This document shows, one piece after another, positions 37,001 to 49,157 of a DNA stretch of 64,000 nt. Source of the stretch: Cruorifilaria tuberocauda (Eukaryota > Nematoda > Chromadorea > Rhabditida > Onchocercidae); NCBI GenBank assembly GCA_013365365.1, contig JABVXU010000050.1, forward strand, positions 179,098-243,097, given 5' to 3'. Below the pieces are notes generated by a model that worked only from the letters and a program-made list of their open reading frames with translations, did no database searches and was not told where the DNA came from. Each line of letters begins with the position of its first letter. Position 1 is the stretch's first letter. Both the position numbers and the translations under genes were made by a program.

Positions 37001-40000
37001 TTTGGATGAAATGGAAGCATTGAAATGAAGTTGAGCAAATCCATACAGTGAATAAATTTGTAAATTGTCAATACAGTTATTCCTTCTAGGCGTTTAAGTC
37101 TGTTGCTCAATCCAACTTTAATGTAATAATTTTTATCAAAAAAATCCAATTTTTTCTTTATAACCATTCTTGTTCAATGAGGTTTACTGACTAACAGTTT
37201 TAATTCAATTTCATTGCTCTAACAGACTATTTTCATTGTATTTTGTGGAACTTTATTGTTTTCCTTATGAATTCAATTTTAATACTAGTTCAATAGGCCT
37301 GAACAGTATTCTGAGCAACAGAAAAATGAATATTATGTGATCTGTACACAGAAAACCTGTTTACTAACTATTCCAATTCGTTATTCGATTTTATATAAAT
37401 CAAAGTATTTTTTGTTGGCTCTTTTTGGCAGTCTCTTGAATAAGTTTGATTTTAAATAACAAGTATAGCACAGAAAACTTTCTTAATTTCGAAAGGAAAA
37501 AATTACTTTAAGTAGGCTTTACATCAAAATTACATCGATCAGCTTTGATTATAATCATTTTTAATTCATAAATAATCCACATTTAACATATTACCTGACC
37601 AAATTTATAGACCTAGACAATTTAAATGAGAATTTTTGAAGTTCAATTTATAAGAAATATTAATCTTTCTTCAAGAAAGAAATGATTCTAAATATGGAAT
37701 GAACGATAAAATGAACTTGTGATCCTCTAAGTTCATATAAAATCAGATAACTTGAAAATTGAAAGAAAGTTAAACAAATGAATAATACTTCATGTTATTC
37801 GACATTATTCTATTTTGTCTGATAAAATAGCTTCGTAAGCGCAATCTGAAAACTTTTCATTGCCATAAAATAGCGTCCGTTTCGCGTTTAAAAATATTTA
37901 ATAAGAAAAAGATAAAAAGAGCAGAATGATCAAAATTAAGCTTTCTTCCAGGAATCACTGAGAAATTGGATTACTTGATAGATTATGTCAATGCTGCAGC
38001 AATAAAGAAAACTGTTTTCGGATGGAATAACTAACTTAACGTTAGCTGGAAGATTGTTCAGCGAAAGGTATATGGGTTAATGCTGATGAAAATGAAAAAT
38101 TTTTCTTCCCCTAGCGATGGTCTCGAGTGTGATGAGAATTTAAGATGACTGTTAAGAATGATAGTGATTGATGACGATGGTGGTGATGATGATCGGGGAT
38201 GACAAAATTAATTGAACTAGATGAGAAGAAAATATTAGGAGATTGTTTTGAATTTTTTTTGCTAAAAAAGATTAGGGTTATAAGAAAAAAGGTTTCTAAT
38301 TTATCTGAGTTTGTGGGAAATATTTCTTGCCTTGGTTTCATTTTAGATCAAGCCTGAAAGTATAAGACAAAATTTCTGGGTTCCTAATTTCTGGTTTTTC
38401 TTTCAAAGTTTTTCTTTCAAATTTATCATGCAAAAACTGGTCTTTAAACATGTGCGCTTTTTTGTTCTTTCTCTGAATGACTTTTGATAGTTTGAGTGCT
38501 AAAATTTTTTAATCTCTCTATTCAAAAACATAGTTAAGGTGGAAAAGTGAAAACTCTGTTATATTGCATTTTTTGGAAAGAAATGAATGATTCCCTGGCT
38601 TAACAAGAAGAGGATATCTCAGGCAATATACATCAGAGCAGAGCAGTGGAAAATATTTTCGAAAAAATTTTTGATCTCTTTTCATATTTCATGTTACCAT
38701 GCCGTTTTCTTTTTGATTGATTCTTTTTGATTTTTGATTGAGTATAGCGGTGTATTTGATTGTGAAAATTGGATGAATAGAAATTTTTAATTGACAGATT
38801 TCCAGAAATCGGGGAGGAATTTTTGAAAAGGTAATGCAAGATCCACTTCTAAGAAATTTGAAAACTTCTCCTTATCCATTTTAACACATAAAATTAACAA
38901 ACCTACACTTCAAAAATTTTCGAACTTTGAAAGATAAAAGTGAGTGAAAATAAAAAGTTTAAATTCCTTCACAGAATCGGAATAAGGAATAAAATAAACA
39001 CCTGAGAAGTTGCATCTTTCTGATACTCAATTCCAAAATGTAATAATAAATCCGTAAACAATTATCACTGAATGAATGAATCAATTATTGGTATGAAACT
39101 GAAAATTTTTAATTCCGAAAACGCGATTTTATTAGATTTGAGAATATATAATTTATAATTAGAATATATAATAGAATATATAATTTATGGTAAAGAATAA
39201 CTTGAAAAGGCTTAAGAAGTTTAAATTTTATAAATTTATTGGTCAAATAAAGCGCATTTTCTTCTATTAAAATGTTTTTATAGCTCCCTAAGTGAACCGG
39301 TTTTACAACTGAGTTACTTTAAGGAGCTCATAGTAATAATTATTAATTTATTCTATTAATGCATCTGACAGATAGATTGCTAATTGTTCTTCAATATGAC
39401 AATTTATGCACTTAAAATTCAGTTTATTAATTTCAAAACGGATCAGCAGCACAACAATTACTAATGCAAATGGAATATCACATAGAAAATCCCACTAGCA
39501 TTTAATTGCGAAGGCTACCACTAATTGATTCACATTTTGGAAAACTAAAAAATGATTGAACAACAAGCCGTACGGTTTGTGCAAGTTCCTAGACAAGAAA
39601 GCCGATTAAATCTAATGAAGTTTGAAGTGCAATAGATATAATGAAAATAGCTAAAACTCGCGGCTTAATTAATTAGGGATATTTTTCGACCGGATAAATT
39701 GTGACAAACATTTGAGGAGTTGGAACAGCTTGATGAAGTGATATGCAAGGTGTGCAGATTTTGAGATTGAAAATTGAAGAAAATCCGTCAAAGTTTACTC
39801 ATGATTGTTTTTCATCTTGTTTTTCAGATTAAGTGAGTTATCTGACTAAAAACTTTCAGAACAGCTACTCATAAAAAATTGATTTGACACATCTAATAAT
39901 AAGAAGATGATAATTTTGATCTAGAAGACGCTTAGTTTCTGGGTAATCATATGCTTTCAATATTTGATAAAAAGAAAAGTAGCATACTTTCTAGAAATCA

Positions 40001-40423
40001 TCAATAACTGATACCAGATGTTAGATGCTTCCTTCCGAATTTTATAGCTCCATATTTTGCCAAATAAAATTGATTTCACTATCATTATGAAAGGTTCATG
40101 TTTTTAGAAAACTGACGTAGAATACTCGTATTTTACTATTTCATAGCGTTTTTAAGGTCAGAAATTAGGATGTAACATTTCTCTTTTGAACGATAAACGA
40201 AAGTGATCTCAACTATCCTCCGCTTTAAAATAATTAATCGTCAAAGAAAACTTGTCATACGTTTCTGTAACAATAGCTACTAGTAAGCGATTGTGGTTTA
40301 AAGCAAGCTACTTTTTTAATTTATTTGCCATATAATTATTAATAAGTGGAGCAAAAGAAAAATAAAATGAACCTTATCGGCTCCTTCCAGAAGATCAGCA
40401 TCGTTTGCAATCGAAACTGTCAT
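28028..40423 (-). CDS. dipeptidyl peptidase IV-family (DPF/S9B) type II membrane serine peptidase
   Basis: Twenty-one exons: 40373-40423, 36145-36259, 34744-34940, 34436-34513, 34212-34255, 34055-34136, 32923-33066, 32558-32840, 32321-32433, 31916-32074, 31734-31825, 30892-30955, 30588-30753, 30216-30314, 29925-30003, 29540-29737, 29343-29400, 29048-29147, 28822-28947, 28506-28579 and 28028-28120. They sum to 2415 nt, 804 residues, one frame. The cytoplasmic tail is short and acidic; one membrane segment lies at about 31-53; beta-propeller exons and the alpha/beta-hydrolase domain follow. The substrate-anchoring Glu pair is in DWIYEEEIF (Glu230/231). The catalytic triad appears intact: Ser675 in GWSYGG, Asp749 in HGMSDDNVH and His781 in YPDASHS. 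The Asp-His spacing of 32 equals DPP4. It should therefore be an active X-Pro dipeptidase, unlike DPP6/DPP10. Least certain: exon 1, behind a 4.1-kb intron, and the exon 8 donor, chosen by phase. Confidence 0.93.
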
Positions 40424-43400
40424 AATTCGCTTATTATATCACGATTTGCTTAATTTTTTGTCCAAAAAGATATCACATCAATTCCGTTGGTGAGGAATTT
40501 TTTTCCCAAATTTATAGTCGATTTTGGATAAAGTAAATGATTGATAAGACAAAATAAGAATTAAGTACGACAAATCTTGATAGTAATAAGAAATAGATTT
40601 ATGGATTTACATTAATGATCGGTAACGAAAGAACTGATGAAAAAAGAATGCATTTTTAAAAATCTTCCAGAAAAGGAATTTATTTCGAAATCGAAAACAC
40701 AAACAGATTGAAAAGTTTTTTACAGTAAAATATTTAAAACAGTTTAGGTGAGTTGAAATGAGAAATAATCCATAGTTAGACTGGAAGTGTAGTTGAAGTT
40801 TAAGCCAATAATATTCAATTCATAGTAGAAGAGAAGAAAGACGGAAAATACTTCACTTCGTTTCAACAACACTTCAACGTTTACTTATCGATTAGACTCT
40901 TCTGAGTGGCTTCTTTATGTCATTAAGCTAAAGCATATGTGCCAGATGGATAGCTTCAACCATTCCACAAGACAAAACAAACTGATCATTTTGATGAAAC
41001 AATTGACAAATCTATTTAGCACTCTTCTTATTCACTTTTTATGTTGAACGCCGATGGAAATTTTGATAATCGAAATTTGTTTGGGAGATTTCAAATCAGC
41101 AGAAATGAGAGTGATTAAATTAAAATTGAAGAAGTTTATCGCAAATTTTGTACGATGATGAAAATCACAAATCAAGCATGACGACAGGATGATGTTGAAG
41201 TAGAAAAATTAATGAAATTTGTTAAGTAATATATGCGCTACCTATCACTATAATCTTGGTGTTTTTGCAAAAAATTTTTATCCTGTTATGAGAACTGGGC
41301 ATTTCCATTTACGTTTACAAATGCACTATATTTAACAAATTCACGTTTCGGTACATGACGCATTCTTCTCGTACTCTATTTGTAATATCTATATTACTTT
41401 CTATATTCTTCGTTCACCGAAGTTTACTGTGATAATGGAATATTTTGAATGAAAAGATAATCTGAGCAATATAAGTTTCCAAGAGATAGAAGACAACCAA
41501 TCGTATTTATTATCGGAAAATCTCTTTTCATTCCATAGGAAATCTGGTGCAAAGATAATATCCTGACAGCTTTTTCCAGTTCTTCAGTGGAGTTGCATAC
41601 AGTCAAAATTAATTTATTTTGTTGAATGAAACGACGAACAGATATAATAAACCAGAAATTAATTTTATTTGAAAAGAAGTACAAAAGAACCTTAATGTGT
41701 AAAGTCTTTGTAAACCATTTTCAATCTTCGTCGCTTTCAAATTTTGGTGATGAACGAGTAAAAGACTCTAGAATTTTGATGAAAATTACTGAAATAAATT
41801 CTCAAGACTTATATAAATTTCATCGAATAAATTTCCAATGATAAAAAATATTTGTCAAGAATATTCTAAATTTAAATTTAGGAGTTTAGAGACAACTGAC
41901 ATTCTATTGATAGTGCGCCTGAATGAATAGACTGAGAATGCTTTCGATAAAGACGCCATTATTTACCTGCTGTGATTTTGAAATTATAGTTCCTTCATAA
42001 ATTTAAATTGAAGCCCTTCGATTGATCAATAAACAGGAGTGGTAAGAAGATGTAAATCATCTGATATTATCCAATCCTTGCATATTTCGAAACATGATAG
42101 TATAAATAAATGATCTCTTCTTTGTTTGAAGTTATAGAAATTCAATAAATAATAGGATCACACCACATCATCTCATGGAGTGGTTTGATTTTGTAGGATA
42201 ATGATTGCACGGACATTCTACTTCATTTCAGTTCACTTTGGAATTCTAGGTTAAAAGGAACAAATGCATAGTAATTTGAAAATATTCTAAAAATGCTCTA
42301 ATATCTAATAATAGTAAAATTCAATATTTCAATTTTATCAATATATTTATCGATCGATAACAACTACAGTTTTAAATGTATTAAATTTCGTAGTAAATCT
42401 AAAACCTTTTTAGCTATATAAGGAAATAACGATGATTATGGTAAGAAGTAACCTCTTGAGTTCCTTCTAGAATTTCGATTTCAGGAGTATATCCCATTAC
42501 TGATTGCTTATTCAACTTTCAAAATGAACTGCTCGTAATCTGAAAATAGTTACATGTAATTTTCGCTTGACGGATCCACAAACAAAAAAACGAATTGTTG
42601 AAATCGTAACCTAGGAATTTCCTTCTTTTTTCCGTGGTAATTAATAGTATCGATTCTGAATTCCGAAACATTCAGGAGAAATCTAGACATTCTTCTTTCT
42701 CTTCTGTTTGAAACACATTTATGTAGATAGATGAGAATATAGGAGAGGGAGAGGCACTCGAAATTCCTTTTCTCAACTCGATCAAACTATTGGAAACTAC
42801 TTCGGAACAAAAGCACCCTTAATTGGAATTTATTAAATTCCTATACTTTTCTAAATTTTCACCGAAATGTTTTGCTGATCGACTTATTTAAACCAACATA
42901 AGTCGAGAATCCATAACGAACTGGGAGTTTTAGAAAGAATATATTAATATGAAACTTTTCATATTAAAAAGGAAAACATTTTTCAATTGAATAAAATTAG
43001 AACAAATGCCAAGAAACTGGAATGAAATGAAATGTGCGATAAACAGAATAAATAACTTATTGCTTGTGTTTTCATCCCTGAAAATTCAAAACTTTGTAAA
43101 TTAAAGCTTCAGGAATATTCTATTCAATGCACGGAGTAAAAAATATCGAAAAATATTTGAATAAAAATTCTCTGATTTAAATACATCTAATGTGGAGATG
43201 AAATTGAAGGAGCTAGTGCTTTTTGCCTTCAACTAAACAAAAAATTCTTTATCCCACCTCTGAGAATTATGAGGCCTGTCACATCAATGGCTTGCATAAC
43301 CGAATAACTTTTGTGAACCAAACTTCATTTAATATTTAAATAAATTTGTGATTCATAATATATTATATCGTTCGAAATATTTTTCTTTTATGAAAAGTGA

Positions 43401-45069
43401 ATATTTTATAACAAAGTATTCAGTAAATTCGAACAAATATAAGTGAGAATTTTTATGAAATGCTGTAAAATATGATTCGATATGATTCATTAGTTTAGTT
43501 TTCGTCCATCCATTTAGTTAGAGCTCGTGATTCAATTTAGGAAGTTAATCAAAAATGAGTATTAATTGGGATGGAGAACTGAACAGTTTTTAGGTTTCAT
43601 TAAAAATAAGAGATAGAGGGAATAAAACGATAAAAGTTATCACCTTGTGTTACACAAATATCGTCGGCAGAGAAGAAAATATCATTTCACTTAATTATTT
43701 TAGATAGAATGACTGGCAGAAAAAAAACGTTGATAGTGGGGTCAAATAATTTATGGTTTCCGAATAAAACGAATGGGCGGATAAATTATTTCGAAAGTTA
43801 ATATTTCAGAGTAAAAAGACCATGTTATTCATCGTAATGTTTTACCTTTAGTTTTATAATAAATTGAAAGAATAGGAAAGAATTCGAAAGATGTGGAAAA
43901 GAATATAAGCTAAATCTGAAATGTAAAGTTATGAGAAAGAGTATAGTAAGTTTTAAATTTAACTTTAAGATTTTGGATAGAACAATTGATACTAATGAAA
44001 AAGTAGGCAATGGTATAGAGAATATGCTGCGTGGATTATAATAATAAGAGGACAATTTCTGGTATTTATCAAATACAAGCTAAATTTCAGTATGCATGAA
44101 AAAGATACGATAGATACAACGTGATAGATATTAGAGAGATAAGCATTTGAAACAAACTCTATAACATCTTCTGCCTAATTTTTAATCACAAAGCTAATTG
44201 ATAAATACAGATAAGACGAATTGCGTAGCATTTAATACTAATAAGATTGGAGCCATAGATAAATCAAAATATGATGTTCATCTGCGAATCACACATTTTT
44301 TGATATATTTAATTTCTTTTAAGTCAAATAATCGTAGATTTAAAAATGGTAAATGTAGAAACTTTTTTTTATTATTTAAGAAATACATAATTTTGAACTT
44401 TTTTCAGCGCCTTACTTCTCTAGCCTTTTGAAATTGATGTCAAAACTAGAAATGCTCGCTTTTTTCCTACTTGAATCTTTTCTATTCTAAACTCATTAAA
44501 TTAATTAGCAAATGATGAAAGAAAAGTATTCTTCCCATATTTCTCTAAGCTATTTTAATATATGCATAAAGTTATTCTTTTTCTTTATCGAACACTGATC
44601 ATGAGAATTTCGAGATTGTGAAACATCCTTTCTTGTATTTTAACACCCTTCTTTGTACTTTAGCACCTTTCACAGTCTCAAATAATTTTGAAGAATGGTT
44701 GCAATTAGAAATCATAATCAGTGGAGAATAGCAAGTTAACTGAAATTGAACTATTTTAATATTTGTCCTTCTTCACTTGTCGTTTTCAAAATTTATGCAT
44801 TTTCTTCTTTGTGTAATTTTCAAATTTCATAGTTTTGTTTATTTAATCGTATAAAAAAGAATATTCGAACAAAAGTCGTTATGTTGAAAGAATTGTGCTT
44901 CTATTTCTTTAATTCAAAGAAACTGAAATTTGTTAAAGTCTTTTGGTTTTAAAAATTGTAAGCAATCCTTAAGCAGTGTCTGAAATTTCTAGGCTTTTAA
45001 AAACTATAAGTGATTTTTAAACAAATACGACATTTTCTGCATTTATTTGTTTGGTATAAGAATGACCTC

Positions 45070-45129
45070 AAAATTCAATTGAGTAAACGGTCATTCTTAT
45101 AAGAATGACCGTTTACTCAATTGAATTTT
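45070..45129. repeat. 60-bp perfect palindrome without spacer
   Basis: Positions 45070-45099 are the exact reverse complement of 45100-45129, with the centre at the A/T step of CTTATAAG. A partial copy of the central motif (ATAAGAATGAC) also flanks it on the left at about 45057. Such a palindrome can extrude as a cruciform or give a 30-bp RNA hairpin. Confidence 0.92.
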
Positions 45130-45459
45130 AAGAATACTCAGATGCGAATAATATTGCAAAAATAAAAATGTTTAAATAATCAATCAAAATCCAATTTAAC
45201 TACCTTTGATTATTCTTTGGAGCAGAATTTTAGGTGTATGAAGAAATTTCATTTTCAAATACTCTCTTTCATGAATACAAAAGGTTATAAAAATATCACT
45301 AAGAAAGCAATAAACGAGTCTATTTCGAATAGGAATTATTCATTAAAACTATGTCAAGCATATATTTATTGGAAAGAGAAAAAAGAAATGTTAATCATAT
45401 GATACTTTTTAATGTGATGAAATTATGTAACGGACCGAAATTTGCGCTCGGGAACCGTG

Positions 45460-45555
45460 TTATTCTTGGTCACTTCGGAGTGTTTGTTGTGTTTATTAGG
45501 CACTGTTGCAGCTAAGGTTCGATTCCTCGTGGTGGACTTTATGTTCGTGAGTTTT
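45460..45555 (+). other. tRNA-derived Pol III-like unit (SINE or tRNA relic)
   Basis: GGTTCGATTCC at 45516-45526 matches the tRNA B-box consensus exactly. An A-box-like segment (TGGTCACTTCGG, 45467-45478) lies at tRNA-like spacing upstream, with three departures from consensus. A TTTT stop signal follows at about 45552. The stretch is clearly less AT-rich than its surroundings. The expected acceptor-stem arms do not pair, so it is not a functional tRNA. Confidence 0.4.
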
Positions 45556-46565
45556 AGATTATTTGAGTAAGATTAACCAGATCGAGGAGAGATTCTTTAA
45601 TTCTTTTCAGTGCTAACTCAATTAAAGATACTGGCTAAGGCGAAATTTACTATGACTTAGCCTCATATTTCATGGTCACGAAATTGACTGCGTATTCACG
45701 TCTTCCTGAACTGGTGCGCAACTAAGATTCTGCTCAACATCATTTGTTTATTTAATTACATTTTGCTATTTAAAATCCATGTAGACTTGATGCATTGTAT
45801 CAATATTAGTTTCTATTCTCCACACACTTTTTATATATTTCAAGAATGTTTAATATGAACGGCTCAGAACTTGTCAGCTTTATGGGATGTATACTGTAAA
45901 ATAATGCCATTACATCTCATATTTGTCACGAGTTATCAACAGGTTCAACACTGCTTCGGAGGAAGCTTCAACAAATCAGTTACTATTTCTCTCTCGCAAT
46001 TTCAGGTTTTTGAGTAAATTGTACATCAATGTTAGGAAATTGCATATCAATATTACAAATGTTCACAGTTACAAACATTCGGTATTAATTATACAGTAGC
46101 TGTAATGTCTTCGACCCATTCGAAAGGTTTCTATTTAACCATTACTTGTTTGCGCTACTCGAATCTAAATGCATTGAGCTTGGCATTGCTAAAAATATAA
46201 CGTAAAGAAACATGAAAATTTGATTGAATCCAGCAATCTTATTTCGCTTAATAGCAGAATGTTAAAGCCAATTAGCTAGAAGCATCACAAGCATATTTTA
46301 CGTCACAATTCAGCTTTTTTGACTACTTTTTCCATAAGACGAATTTCGAATAAACGGAAATCTATTTTCACGTGTTTTTTTTAACAATTAGAATTTCTAC
46401 AAAAAGGATCTATGTTTACTCAAAATTTTTTGTTTTCTATGGTTTTTTTTAATTTGATTAAAATTTTATGCTTTTTTTTGACAGCATGCACTGCTCAGTG
46501 TTTCAAGAATTTGGTTGATTAATATTGACTGACAGTGGTTTTTAGATTATGTTTATGATGTTCAT

Positions 46566-47621
46566 ATGGACATCAATCATCAATTTTTCCCGTTACCGAG
46601 CGTAATTATTCCGAATATCATGATTAAACGACCATCCGTGACAGAGGTAAGTCATTACCTGAATTTTCTGATTATTAGTATCCTGAATTTTATGTGATAT
46701 ATGTTCCCCGAAAATAGCATTTTTCTAAAACTTTTTATAAAATTTTAGTACAATTTCGAGAGCGAGAGAAAAGCCATTGCCGATTACGAGAAGAATATGG
46801 CTGACTTAACAATTAAAATGAAAGAAATGAAAACTAAAAATGTAATCCCTAAAAGGCAACCAGACATTACGGTTGAAAGAATTCCAGATGTAATCTGCGA
46901 ATTACATACTCGAAAAGTTCATTCAGGTGTCATACTAGAACCAAGTCGTGTTATAGCAACAACTTCTCAACAGGTTAGAATCTCATCCAATTCGATTTCT
47001 TTCTAATTTAGTATCTCTCAAATACGTTCATATTTGTCACTGTTTTATGTGCCAAATCATGATTTCCCACTGCAGCAAAATCCGAAACCGATGAAGCCAG
47101 CATTGAATGCCTTCGAAGAATTTGAATTGAAGCCAAATATTTTTGATCTCCTGGAATTACGTACTATAGATGATAAAGCTGCTCTTGAACAAATCCTTGC
47201 CAATGCCACGCCACCACTATCCAAGAGCGTTGTCGAAAGTAGCATTCAATCTTCCTCAGATTACTGTCTTCATCATCGGTTCCAAATATGGTCTGTTGTA
47301 GCTCCTTTTATTTATCCATAATTTTATTCATGATTCCTTAAAATCACATTATTAGATTCAATCACTGAAGAAGCACACTTAAATTCAAAATCTCATCAGA
47401 CTAGTTCTCTTTTTCTTCATTTTTGACTCTAACAAATTGTTCCGTTTAACATTTCGGGTTCACAATCGTGAAATTTTTTCTTATTTGTGCTATTTCAGAG
47501 TGTGGAGGTGTCAGAAACTGGTGATACTCATGCTTTGTATAATTTATCGGCCACTCTCAAAAGTTTCAATAGCTCCGTTGATATAGGCGTTCTTAGCGCT
47601 TCTTTCAGGCAAAATTTATGA
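46566..47621 (+). CDS. UBAP1: UBAP1-like ESCRT-I subunit, short form
   Basis: Four exons: 46566-46646, 46749-46973, 47076-47294 and 47499-47621. They sum to 648 nt, 215 residues. Exon 2 begins YNFESERKAIADYEKN and continues as a charged helix, resembling the YDFSLEKKTIEWAEEI segment of UBAP1. Exon 3 has FDLLELRTIDDKAALEQIL, matching the UBAP1 core (FDNLELKTIDEKEELRNIL). UBAP1 binds VPS37/TSG101 in ESCRT-I and ubiquitinated cargo on endosomes. The C-terminal paired UBA (SOUBA) region of vertebrate UBAP1 was not found before the TGA at 47619, nor as exons before the semaphorin gene. The exon 3 donor (TCT|GTTGTA) was chosen by phase. The frame is open upstream of the ATG to an acceptor near 46547, so an earlier exon may complete the UMA domain. 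Confidence 0.68.
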
Positions 47622-49157
47622 GGTTTTCTTCTCTTTGGGCTGACCAAATTCCAATAATTTCGCAAGTTTTTTTTTTGCAATTATTTGTGATGTTCAAGAA
47701 AAGGGTTTGTCCGTTTTCAAGATGAAACTCAATATCATCTATGAAACATGTCATTTTAGTCTTTCTCCAACAGTAGAATTATTTTTGGAAATGACTTTTG
47801 ATCAAATTGATCAAATTAGTTTTCCTGAGATTTGCCTACATGTCGCAACTTGTGATGTAAAAAATAAATTGAACCTAACTCATAATATTTCATAATAGCA
47901 TTTTATTTCAATTCACAAATGTCAGATTTTGGTTTAAATATTTAATTGCAGTTGCATAGTATTCGGGACTGATTCTATTGTTTTTCATAATTTTCAGATG
48001 AATTTGTTATCGATCTATAATATTTCGAATTTGAGTGTAGTGTGTAACTTCTGCTTTAAAATATGTCACTGGCCTTCATGTATTTCGTGGTTTTCTTACC
48101 AGATCCTAAATAGCCTTATTTCAACTGTTCTTCCTGAATTTTTGACTAATAAAACATTTTAATGTACCGTTTTATTTTTGCTAGTAACTTGTTTTTCTCA
48201 CTTGATTTTGCATTTCTTTTAGTTGGTTCAATTGCTTTGTGACTAGGAAGTCAAAGCAAAATAAATTTTCATTCCTAGTTCACTAATGAACGAAAACTAC
48301 TTTTTTGATACTCCGACATATTCCGAGCTAACTCTTTCTTGTTCTCATGTGCTGTTTTGAAGTAACGGATACTTTTGTTCGTAGGATTTTTTAATATGTT
48401 AATCGTGCGTCGATATTTCACGTTATAGAAGATACTGTTGATGTTCGTAATGATGAGATTAAATGTCCGAGATACCACGAATTCGATAGATGTTGACTTT
48501 TTTACATGAAAACTTTCAGAGATTTTATCACGCAAATTGACCATCTTCACTGAAATTCTACAGCTTTATGCACAGAAAGAAAAGTCCTACTTAGATCAAA
48601 GAAAGCATTCTGTTTTTTTTTTCGAAAGTCTCCATTTTTGCATTCAATGCATCAGATGTAAATTGATGAGTGGTGAAGCTGTAAAATTTTGTGGTAATTT
48701 TCGGGAAAATTCAACTGTTTATCACATATTTCAGTCGATTAGTGGAATTAATCAAATAGCGGATCTTTTTCCAGAATGAAAATTAATGGATTTTACTTTT
48801 GGAATCAGTGATTCATTTTAATCATGCAAAGAATTGAATAGATTTCATTGATATTGTTGTTGATATATACCCATCCATTTTTCTCTTCGATAATATTTAC
48901 TTCATCCTTTGCAGGAATGCTTAAATAATGGATGAATTGTTTTCATTACAGTAAGATAGTACTACGATACGCTGTGTGCAATATATGCATAAGGAAATAT
49001 AGGAGAAGCGTTTGAGTAGCAGTGGTCAGTGGTTAGACTGAATGAAGCAGAGAAAGAGAAAGATGGATGAGTAGATGAAGTGTTTGGACGACTTCATCTC
49101 CAATTCTCGTTATTGATTTTTGTATCAGATGGCAGTTCGTATGGACTGGTGACAGTG
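47622..49157. other. intergenic, mostly featureless
   Basis: I looked here for a UBA-type exon completing the UBAP1-like gene and found none. Open frames at 48275-48550 (-) and 48537-48779 (+) overlap on opposite strands; neither has family resemblance or splice partners. An acceptor-like TTTTTGTATCAG ends at 49128, 29 nt before the semaphorin start codon. Confidence 0.5.
49117..49128 (+). promoter_or_regulatory. probable spliced-leader acceptor of the semaphorin gene
   Basis: A strong nematode 3' splice site (TTTTTGTATCAG) lies just upstream of the semaphorin start. No 5' exon was found, so trans-splicing of SL1 here is the simplest reading. The spliced mRNA would begin with a short upstream ATG frame (MAVRMDW, then stop) before the ATG at 49158. 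Confidence 0.4.

Larger units (their letters stand above)
40424..46565. other. 6-kb gene-free region with a palindrome and a Pol III-like unit
   Basis: No convincing exon on either strand. Open frames at 41424-41684 (-), 41626-41841 (+), 43825-44055 (-) and 44198-44431 (+) lack splice context and protein-like composition. The region separates the minus-strand gene block from the plus-strand UBAP1-like and semaphorin genes, so it probably holds promoters for DPP and UBAP1. Two discrete elements in it are listed separately. Confidence 0.6.

Noticed and set aside
41424..41841. Two overlapping open frames on opposite strands
   Set aside because: No motif, no splice context; normal for AT-rich sequence.
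45460..45540. A tRNA gene
   Set aside because: The B box is perfect, but the acceptor arms do not pair and the A box is poor, so a functional tRNA is excluded.
48275..48779. Opposing frames of 80-91 codons considered as UBAP1 C-terminal exons or a separate gene
   Set aside because: Neither has UBA-type residues or workable splice joins to the UBAP1-like exons.
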